Positions 7,041-12,641 of a stretch of DNA of 12,641 nucleotides are shown piece after piece (within the stretch, counting starts at the first letter, position 1; the number at the start of each line of letters is the position of its first letter). The DNA comes from Dongia_A sp035274225 (GTDB taxonomy: Bacteria > Pseudomonadota > Alphaproteobacteria > Dongiales > Dongiaceae): the NCBI GenBank assembly GCA_035274225.1, contig DATEOK010000032.1:1-12641 (forward strand), written 5' to 3'. The notes beneath the pieces were generated by a model, which was given only the letters and a program-made list of their open reading frames with translations, ran no database searches and was not told where the DNA came from. Position numbers and translations under genes: made by a program.

Positions 7041-8381
7041 ATGGCTCTTCCAAGTCACGTCAAATACGTCATCGTCGGCGCCGGCATCCACGGCCTTTCG
7101 ACCGCCTGGCACCTGGGCGAGAACCTGCGCAAGAGCGGCAAGGGCAGCGGCAAGGACATCCTGGTCATCGACAAGACCGGCATCGCGGCGGGCGCCTCGG
7201 GCATCGCCTGCGGCGTGGTGCGCAACAACTACTTCCAGCCGGCGATGCGCCGCCTGATGGCGCACAGCGTCTCGGTCTGGGAGAGCGACCCGGAGGCCTT
7301 CTCCTATCACCCGGTCGGCTACATGCAGATCAGCCCCGAGGTGATGCACGAGGACGTGGCCTCGATCTACAAGCAGCAGAAGGAGATCGGCTACCCGTCC
7401 ACCTTCATCGAGGGCGAGAAGGACTGCATGACCTACATGCAGGGCCTGTTCTCGGACTGGCAGGCGGGCGGCATCACCTCCGTGCTGCACGAGAAGAAGG
7501 GCGGCTACGCCAACAACACCCGCTCGATCTACGGGCTCGCCAAGAAGGCGGAGAACGAGGACGTGCGCATCCTGACCGGCGTCAAGGTCACCGGCTTCGA
7601 CAAGGACGCCTCCGGCGCGGTCAAAGCGGTGGTCACCGACAAGGGCAAGATCGGCTGCGACCAGGTCATCATCGGCACCGGCCCTTGGGTCAAGCAGGTC
7701 TGGGACATGCTGGAGTTGCCCAAGGCGATCTCGATCAAGGCCCGCGACGGCAAGATGCACGACAACGTGCCGATGTGGACCTTCTGGTCGCTGCAGGAGG
7801 GCACCTTAGGCGTCGATCCCAAGCTACAGCGCACCAACGACGGCAAGATGCCGCCGGTGATCCACGTCGACACCGACGCACCGCTGGAATCCGACATCGA
7901 CGGATCCCTCATCACCGACAAGCTATGGGGCATCTACTACAAGCCGGACTTCCATTTCGGCGGCGTGCAGGGCGGCGCGATGCCGTTCAAGGTGCCGACC
8001 GCGCCGGAGAAGGTGAAGATCGACCCTTACGGCCCGGAGAGCCCGGACTTCATCGTCGGCGACGATTTCGCCCACATGTGGGTATCGGCGCTCGCCTTCT
8101 GCCAGAAGCGGTTCGAAGGCACCATGCCGAAATACAAGAAGGAGCCGTCGGGCGGCATCGGCAGCTTCACCGCGGACTCGTTCCCGGTGTTCGACCGGTT
8201 CTGCGACAACGTCTACGTGATCGCCGACAGCAACCACGGCTACAAGATGATCGGCGTCGGCAAGCTGGTAGCGGACGATGTCTGCGGCAACGAGAGCGAC
8301 CTGCTCCGGCCGTTCCGCTTCAGCCGCTTCGCCGAAGGCAAGCTGCATCCGACCTCGCACTCGCCGTTCCCGTGGAGCTGA
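7041..8381 (+). CDS. FAD-dependent amine oxidoreductase (DAO/sarcosine oxidase beta-like)
   Basis: 446 residues of the DAO superfamily. The N-terminal dinucleotide fold is clear: VIVGAGIHGLS with G13, G15 and G18, the ribose-binding acid D44 at the end of strand 2, then the GASGIACGVVRNNY loop that resembles the SoxB/MgdA branch. The C-terminal FAD-closing segment is present (FTADSFPVF, then VIADSNHGYKMIGVGKLVAD). It should oxidise a secondary or primary amine, such as an N-methyl or N-alkyl amino acid, to an imine. The covalent-FMN histidine of heterotetrameric sarcosine oxidase beta subunits (RHD) seems to be replaced near residues 157-160 (NNT), and no alpha, gamma or delta partner is seen in the window, so it likely works as a simple one-FAD enzyme. 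It is first in the operon; a 268-base gap with a repeat precedes the ligase. Substrate unproven; N-methylglutamate dehydrogenase-like activity is one option. Confidence 0.88.
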   Translation: MALPSHVKYVIVGAGIHGLSTAWHLGENLRKSGKGSGKDILVIDKTGIAAGASGIACGVVRNNYFQPAMRRLMAHSVSVWESDPEAFSYHPVGYMQISPEVMHEDVASIYKQQKEIGYPSTFIEGEKDCMTYMQGLFSDWQAGGITSVLHEKKGGYANNTRSIYGLAKKAENEDVRILTGVKVTGFDKDASGAVKAVVTDKGKIGCDQVIIGTGPWVKQVWDMLELPKAISIKARDGKMHDNVPMWTFWSLQEGTLGVDPKLQRTNDGKMPPVIHVDTDAPLESDIDGSLITDKLWGIYYKPDFHFGGVQGGAMPFKVPTAPEKVKIDPYGPESPDFIVGDDFAHMWVSALAFCQKRFEGTMPKYKKEPSGGIGSFTADSFPVFDRFCDNVYVIADSNHGYKMIGVGKLVADDVCGNESDLLRPFRFSRFAEGKLHPTSHSPFPWS

Positions 8382-8404
8382 GGCGCGAGGGGATGAAGTG
8401 AGAA

Positions 8405-8515
8405 TCTCCTCCCCCGATACGGGGGAGGTTCGGGAGGGGGAAGCCGGAGTACGGTTGGAAGCAATCTTCGCTCGCTTCCCCCGCCCCAACCCTCCCCCAA
8501 GGTGGGGGAGGGGGT
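8405..8515. repeat. Triple-hairpin GC-rich repeat, copy 1
   Basis: Three stems in about 110 bases: CCTCCCCC/GGGGGAGG (8408-8415 with 8421-8428, loop GATAC), GGGGGAAGC/GCTTCCCCC (8436-8444 with 8474-8482) and CCCTCCCCC/GGGGGAGGG (8490-8498 with 8504-8512). It shares an identical 18-base block (8465-8482) and all three stems with copy 2 at 10131-10245, in the same orientation. The core of about 20 bases inside the middle hairpin differs between copies. It lies inside the operon, between the oxidoreductase and ligase genes. There is no T-run after any stem, so it is not a classic terminator. Confidence 0.92.
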
Positions 8516-8649
8516 AAATGGAAGGGGTGTCAGAAGTAGACACAGAGGGCTCGCAAGAAGCTCGATCGACCGAAGACGCATTGAACTGCTGGCAGGGAAG
8601 CACGCCGCGCGAGAAGCGTGGGAATGCAGAATAGGGAGAGGAGACCGCG

Positions 8650-10119
8650 ATGACCGATTTGGAAGCCCATGTCCAACAACCAGGCCGCGCCGAGCTGGTG
8701 AAGCAGGTGCGGGAGAAGATCAAGGAACTGGGCATCACCTACATCTACTACCAGTTCGTCTCGGTAACGGGACGCATCGTCGGCAAGGGTATCCCGGCCG
8801 ACCATTGGGAAGCGACCGCTGAGCGCGGCTTCCAGCTGGTGTACGGGTCCACCGCGAACTTGTTCGTCGACCGCCACAAGCAGTATATCGGCTACGGCCC
8901 GGAAGCCTCGGAGCTGGTCGGCATTCCCGATCCCGAGACCTTCGTGCAGCTGCCGTGGGACAAGCGGGTCGCGCGGGTGTTCTGCACCTGCTTCCGCAAC
9001 CGCGAGGAAAAGGTCAATCCGGGCGGCCACCTGACCTCCGACTGCCGCGGCAACCTCCGCATCCTGCACGAGGAGTTCAAGAAGAAGCACGGCGGCCTGC
9101 ACCTGCGGCACGGCTGCGAGCCGGAGATGATGTGGTTGAAGAAGGGCGACGATGGCTTGCCCGACGGCGGCTACACCAAGCCGAACTGCTATCACATCGA
9201 CCAGTTCGAAATGCTGCGGCCGGTCTTCATGAAGGCGATCGAGTATAGCCGCGCCATGGGCCTCGACATGATCCAGGGCGATCATGAGGACGCGCCGGGC
9301 CAGCTCGAGCTCAACTTCATGTTCGACGATGCGCTGCGCACCAGCGACCGCCTCACCACGTATCGCCAGATCTGCGCCCAGGTCGCGCGCGAGTTCAACA
9401 TCATCGCCTGCTTCATGCCCAAGCCCTTCATGGGTGTGTCGGCCAGCGGCTGCCACCACAACCTGTCGCTCTGGAAGGGCGGCGAGGACAAGGTGAATAC
9501 CCTCGGCAACGGCGACTCGCTGCCGGGCATGGAAGGCGCCTTCACCTACCGCAAGGGCGGCGAGAACACCTTCATGCCGCTGAAGGGCGAAGCGAAGCCC
9601 GGCCCGGTCGGATTGAACTGCATCGGCGGTGTCGTGAAGAACGTGCGCGCGCTGACCGCGATCGGGTCCTCCACCGTCAATTCCTATCGCCGCTTGTGGG
9701 ACACCGGTTTCTGGGCGCCGGTCTATGCCGACTGGGGCTACCAGAACCGCACCTGCGCGCTGCGCATCTCGGCGCCCGGCCGGTTCGAATACCGCTCGGT
9801 CGACGCCGCGGTGAACCCGTACCTGATGGCGGGCGCGCTGCTGCAGGCGTTCGACGACGGCATCACCAACAACATCGATCCGGGCGAGCCGGAAGAGCGC
9901 AACATCTACGAGGCGATGAAGGCCGGCAAGAAGGTGCAGAAGCTGCCGATGTCGCTGGGCGAGGCGCTCGACGCGCTGGAGAAGAACGAGACCATCAAGC
10001 GCGCGATGCCGGACGAGATGTATCGCGTGTTCATGCACTACAAGCGCGACGAGTGGGAGAAGTTCAACGCCACCGTCACCAATTGGGACCTGCAGCAATA
10101 TTGGGACATCCTGCCGTGA
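8650..10119 (+). CDS. Glutamine-synthetase-like gamma-glutamyl-amine ligase (GMAS/GlnT-like)
   Basis: 489 residues of the glutamine synthetase superfamily, somewhat longer than the roughly 435-450 usual for GlnT/GMAS. N-terminal beta-grasp (about 20-115), then the catalytic barrel. Conserved ATP/glutamate/metal residues: E157 and E159 (CEPEM), E213 and E220 (HEDAPGQLELNF), the KPF...GCHHNLSLW loop (258-275, H269), R347/R348 (NSYRRL), R367 (NRTCALRI), E380 and R382 (RFEYRS), then NPYL. By eye alignment, E. coli D50 (FDGSS) is Y65 (VYGST) and E327 (YEAPV) is W355 (FWAPV). Both ammonium-site acids are therefore gone, as I recall for GlnT/gamma-glutamylmethylamide synthetases. This favours ATP-dependent ligation of glutamate to methylamine or another amine. 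No adenylylation Tyr motif was identified. Strong ribosome site AGGAG (8639-8643), 6 bases from the ATG. It is bracketed by two copies of a palindromic repeat. Alternative names: gmaS, glnT. Confidence 0.88.
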   Translation: MTDLEAHVQQPGRAELVKQVREKIKELGITYIYYQFVSVTGRIVGKGIPADHWEATAERGFQLVYGSTANLFVDRHKQYIGYGPEASELVGIPDPETFVQLPWDKRVARVFCTCFRNREEKVNPGGHLTSDCRGNLRILHEEFKKKHGGLHLRHGCEPEMMWLKKGDDGLPDGGYTKPNCYHIDQFEMLRPVFMKAIEYSRAMGLDMIQGDHEDAPGQLELNFMFDDALRTSDRLTTYRQICAQVAREFNIIACFMPKPFMGVSASGCHHNLSLWKGGEDKVNTLGNGDSLPGMEGAFTYRKGGENTFMPLKGEAKPGPVGLNCIGGVVKNVRALTAIGSSTVNSYRRLWDTGFWAPVYADWGYQNRTCALRISAPGRFEYRSVDAAVNPYLMAGALLQAFDDGITNNIDPGEPEERNIYEAMKAGKKVQKLPMSLGEALDALEKNETIKRAMPDEMYRVFMHYKRDEWEKFNATVTNWDLQQYWDILP

Positions 10120-10130
10120 CACGCAGCGTG

Positions 10131-10245
10131 ATTCTCCTCCCCCGACACGGGGGAGGGTTAGGGAGGGGGAAGCCGCGCCTCGCTGCGCGACAGTCTTCGC
10201 TCGCTTCCCCCACCCCAGCCCTCCCCCAGTTTGGGGGAGGGGGTA
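10131..10245. repeat. Triple-hairpin GC-rich repeat, copy 2
   Basis: Same three stems as copy 1: 10136-10143 with 10149-10156 (loop GACAC), 10165-10173 with 10203-10211, and 10219-10227 with 10233-10241. The shared 18-base block is at 10194-10211. Changes in the arms are few; most divergence is in the unpaired core. It fills the gap between the ligase stop and the amidotransferase ribosome site and could modulate expression or mRNA stability within the operon. Confidence 0.92.
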
Positions 10246-10287
10246 TCGCCGTGTGCGATCGCCGGCATTGATACGGAGGAAACAAGA

Positions 10288-11235
10288 ATGTGCGGAATTG
10301 CTGGACTGATTCACCGCCGCAAGACCGGCGACGTCGGCACCGAGATGACCAACATGCTGAAGTCGCTGAAGCATCGCGGGCCGGATTCCACCGGCTTCGC
10401 GCTCTATGGCCAGCCCAAGGGCAACGAGCTTGTGCTGCGCTTCAAGGTCGCCGAGCAGGATGAGATGAAGAAGGGCTTCGACATCCACGGCCAGGTGAAG
10501 GCCCGGAGAGCCGAGGTCGACAAGCGCCTGAAGGAGCTCGGCGCCAAGCTGGTGAAGGTGGAGGAGGCGACGGAATACGCCTTCCGCTACCGCATCGACT
10601 ACGGCGGCGACCGGCGCAAGCTCGCCGACTATATCGAGGACGTCGAGGGGGCGGAGATCCTCTCCCTCGGCCTCGGGTTGGAGCTGATCAAGGACCTGGG
10701 CGATGCGGCGCGGGTCTCGGACCAGTATCACCTGAACGGCTTCGTCGGCACCCACGCCATCGGCCACACCCGTATGGCGACCGAGTCGGACGTCGATATC
10801 CGCTCGGCGCATCCCTATTGGGCCTATCCGTTCGCCGACGTCTCGGTCGTGCACAACGGGCAGCTCACCAACTACTGGAAGGGCCGCCGCGCGCTCGAGC
10901 ATCGCGGCCACCGCTTCATGTCGAACTGCGATTCCGAGCTGATCGCGGTCTATCTCGCCGACAAGATGCAGCGGGGCGCGCAGCTCGAGGATGCGATGCG
11001 CGATTCGATCAGCGAGCTGGACGGCGTCTTCACCTATGTCGTCGCCACGCAGGACTCGCTCGGCATGGCCAAGGACGTGATGGCGGCCAAGCCGATGGTG
11101 CTCTACGAGAGCGACGACTTCATTGCCCTCGCCTCGGAAGAGGTGGCGATCCGCAGCGTGTTCCCGCACGAGATCGACACCTGGGATCCGTACGAAGGCG
11201 AAGTGCGGGTGTGGAAGTCGGAAGCGCGCGCCTGA
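10288..11235 (+). CDS. Class II glutamine amidotransferase subunit of split glutamate synthase (MgsA/GlxB-like)
   Basis: 315 residues. The start is fixed by chemistry: Met1-Cys2-Gly3 (MCGIAGL) exposes the N-terminal nucleophile Cys2 of Ntn glutaminases, and a strong GGAGGA lies 9 bases upstream; an in-frame ATG at 10231 inside the repeat is rejected. Catalytic landmarks: HRGPDSTG (29-36), R162 (GHTRMAT), oxyanion-hole N190-G191 (VHNGQ) and D215 (NCDSE). An inserted region of roughly 100 residues (about 45-145, charged and helical, then LADYIEDVEGAEI) separates the N-terminal strand from the core. It should hydrolyse the amide of glutamine, or of a gamma-glutamyl amide made by the upstream ligase, and pass the amine to the FMN subunit. 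It corresponds to the glutaminase part of GltB as a separate gene. Confidence 0.92.
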   Translation: MCGIAGLIHRRKTGDVGTEMTNMLKSLKHRGPDSTGFALYGQPKGNELVLRFKVAEQDEMKKGFDIHGQVKARRAEVDKRLKELGAKLVKVEEATEYAFRYRIDYGGDRRKLADYIEDVEGAEILSLGLGLELIKDLGDAARVSDQYHLNGFVGTHAIGHTRMATESDVDIRSAHPYWAYPFADVSVVHNGQLTNYWKGRRALEHRGHRFMSNCDSELIAVYLADKMQRGAQLEDAMRDSISELDGVFTYVVATQDSLGMAKDVMAAKPMVLYESDDFIALASEEVAIRSVFPHEIDTWDPYEGEVRVWKSEARA

Positions 11236-11279
11236 TCGGCGCTTAAGGTTCAGGCCAAGTTCTGGGAGAAAGACGACCC

Positions 11280-12110
11280 ATGGCTCAGCGTTCAATGCAG
11301 ATGGGCATGCACACCGAAAAGCTGTCGGGCAAGAACCAGCAGCGATTCTTCTCGCCGACGGAGGAGGAGAACTTCCTCTATCCCGACGGCTATGACGTCG
11401 ACTTCAACAAGCGCGCGGAGTTCGATGCCGGGCCGCTGTCGGCCAAGGAGATCAATCTCAAGCTGCGCGAGCTGATGAGCCAGGGCAACGGCACCATCGT
11501 CATGCATAACCCCGGCGCCAAGCACGGCGTCGCGGTCGGCCTGCTGCAGCGGCTCAACCTGCACATCAAGGGCAGCCTCGGCTATTTCGGCTGCGGTTTG
11601 ATCGACGGCCCGAACATCAGCATCTCCGGCCGCGTCGGCTGGTCGTGCGGGGAAAACATGCTGAGCGGCCGCATCGTGATCGAGAAGAACGCCGGTTCGA
11701 CCTTCGGCGCCGCCATCCGCGGCGGCGACCTGGTGTGCAAGGGCGATGTCGGCGCGCGCGTCGGCATCGACCAGAAGGGTGGCACCATCCTGATCGGCGG
11801 CCGGGCCGGCGCCTTCTGCGGCTTCATGATGCAGCGCGGGCGCATGATCATCCTCGGCGACGCCGGCAAGAATCTCGGCGACTCGATGTATGACGGCACG
11901 ATCTATGTCGGCGGCAAGATCGCCGATCTCGGCGTCGACGCGGTCGAAGGCGAGATGACCGACCTCGAAGTACAGTTCATCGAGCGCAAGCTGAAGCTCT
12001 ACGGTCTCGAGGCGCCGAACGGCGTCAAGAACCTCACCAAGATCGTCGCCGGCAAGCAGCTGTGGAACTACGACAACCTCGAGCCTTCTGAAAAGAAGAT
12101 CGTGCTCTAA
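11280..12110 (+). CDS. GXGXG-domain subunit of split glutamate synthase (MgsB/GlxC-like)
   Basis: 276 residues matching the C-terminal right-handed beta-helix of glutamate synthase large subunit. Successive turns with the G-XX-G-XXX-G pattern are visible from about 98 to 206: GSLGYFGCG, GRVGWSCGENMLSG, NAGSTFGAAIRGG, GDVGARVG, GGRAGAFCG and GDAGKNLGDSMYDG. The domain is structural and holds the glutaminase and FMN domains together; no catalytic residues are expected. It begins 44 bases after the amidotransferase stop with GGGAG 11 bases before the ATG, and ends 25 bases before the next gene, so the three are co-transcribed. Met6, Met8 and Met10 are alternative starts. In rhizobia the equivalent is glxC; in methylamine users it is mgsB. 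Confidence 0.92.
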   Translation: MAQRSMQMGMHTEKLSGKNQQRFFSPTEEENFLYPDGYDVDFNKRAEFDAGPLSAKEINLKLRELMSQGNGTIVMHNPGAKHGVAVGLLQRLNLHIKGSLGYFGCGLIDGPNISISGRVGWSCGENMLSGRIVIEKNAGSTFGAAIRGGDLVCKGDVGARVGIDQKGGTILIGGRAGAFCGFMMQRGRMIILGDAGKNLGDSMYDGTIYVGGKIADLGVDAVEGEMTDLEVQFIERKLKLYGLEAPNGVKNLTKIVAGKQLWNYDNLEPSEKKIVL

Positions 12111-12135
12111 GGCATCACAGGAAAGGACCCGCACC

Positions 12136-12641
12136 ATGTCGCAAGAGAAAGTCGCGCCGCAGGTCGATCCTGTGAAGAAGGCGAAGCGCGATACCAGCCG
12201 CCTCGGCCAGAGCCGCATCTTCACGCCGGAGGTCATCGACGACATCCACATCAAGTCGGAGCTTGGCCGCTATCGCATGCGCGGCTTCTCGCTGTTCAAG
12301 AAGATCCCGCACTGGGACGACTTGACCTTCCTGCCCGGCACGCTGACGCGTTTCGTGATCGAAGGCTATCGCGAGAAGTGCCTGACCAAGACCATCATCG
12401 GCCCGCGCGCCAAGCGGCCGCTCGTGCTCGACATCCCGGTCTACATCACCGGCATGAGCTTCGGCGCGCTGTCGTTCGAGGCGAAGATCGCCCTCGCGCG
12501 CGGCGCCACCATGGCCGGCACCGCGACCTGCTCCGGCGAAGGCGGCATGATCCCGGACGAGCGGCGCTATTCGTCCAAGTGGTTCTACCAGTGCATCCAG
12601 TCGCGCTACGGCTTCAACCCGCACCACCTGCAGCTGGCGGA
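12136..12641 (+). CDS. FMN-binding glutamate synthase domain protein (MgsC/GlxD-like), 5' part
   Basis: The first 168 codons are present; the gene runs off the right edge. After a short charged N-terminus (SQEKVAPQVDPVKKAKRD) comes the start of the GltB synthase (FMN) domain: PVYITGMSFGALSFEAK followed by ARGATMAGTATCSGEGG. This is the M-S-F-G-A-L-S and G-E-G-G phosphate/flavin-binding pair of glutamate synthases. The Fe-S cysteine cluster and the rest of the barrel are beyond the window. With the two genes upstream it should form a three-subunit enzyme producing glutamate or N-methylglutamate from 2-oxoglutarate. GGAAAGGA lies 9 bases before the ATG. Confidence 0.9.
   Translation, partial: MSQEKVAPQVDPVKKAKRDTSRLGQSRIFTPEVIDDIHIKSELGRYRMRGFSLFKKIPHWDDLTFLPGTLTRFVIEGYREKCLTKTIIGPRAKRPLVLDIPVYITGMSFGALSFEAKIALARGATMAGTATCSGEGGMIPDERRYSSKWFYQCIQSRYGFNPHHLQLA

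Noticed and set aside
6179..8401. A 740-codon plus-strand frame covering the regulator and oxidoreductase
   Set aside because: It is the shadow of two real genes on opposite strands; no domain is visible and it runs through the divergent promoter region.
8405..8515. The operon repeats as a CRISPR array or as intrinsic terminators
   Set aside because: There are only two distant copies with no regular spacer unit, and no T-run follows any stem.
10231..10287. Upstream ATG giving a 19-residue extension of the amidotransferase
   Set aside because: It begins inside the repeat and would bury the Cys2 nucleophile; GGAGGA before 10288 supports the shorter form.
8530..11295. A 921-codon open frame on the minus strand, antisense to the ligase and amidotransferase genes
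   Set aside because: Its translation has no recognisable domain, is rich in A, V, R, H and D as expected from GC-rich antisense, and crosses two well-supported genes and a repeat.

Overview
The window is GC-rich and its genes have alphaproteobacterial character: a DddP-like M24 enzyme, a GntR/FCD regulator, a glutamine-synthetase-like ligase followed by a three-gene split glutamate synthase, and GC-rich palindromic intergenic repeats of a kind often seen in Rhodospirillales and Hyphomicrobiales. No rRNA, tRNA or other taxonomic marker is present, so the order-level placement is inference.

Layout. 1-388 (minus): 5' end of an exported PQQ-like beta-propeller protein, running off the left edge. 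614-1813 (plus): short member of the DddP family (M24 fold; DMSP lyase relatives). 1841-1951: nested palindromic repeat between convergent genes. 1975-4062 (minus): GAF-PAS-PAS class III adenylate cyclase. 4126-4156: intrinsic terminator of the permease gene. 4185-5873 (minus): APC-family amino acid/amine permease. 6155-6847 (minus): GntR/FadR-type (FCD) repressor, divergent from a plus-strand operon. 7041 to the right edge (plus): FAD-dependent amine oxidoreductase, glutamine-synthetase-like gamma-glutamyl ligase, class II glutamine amidotransferase, GXGXG protein, and the FMN glutamate synthase domain (cut by the right edge).

The right half looks like one functional unit. The ligase has lost both residues that bind and deprotonate ammonium in classical glutamine synthetase (D50 and E327 of the E. 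coli enzyme are replaced by Y65 and W355). It is followed by the split glutamate synthase arrangement known as mgsABC in methylamine users and glxBCD in rhizobia. Together with a sarcosine-oxidase-like flavoprotein and a permease, this suggests an amine-assimilation route of the gamma-glutamylmethylamide/N-methylglutamate type, probably controlled by the FCD regulator. The substrate is inferred, not shown. No heterotetrameric N-methylglutamate dehydrogenase (mgdABCD) is seen within the window; the lone flavoprotein may take its place or act on another amine.

Two near-identical triple-hairpin repeats (8405-8515 and 10131-10245) sit inside this operon in direct orientation, exactly bracketing the ligase gene. 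The adenylate cyclase, DddP-like and propeller genes have no visible functional link to the amine operon.
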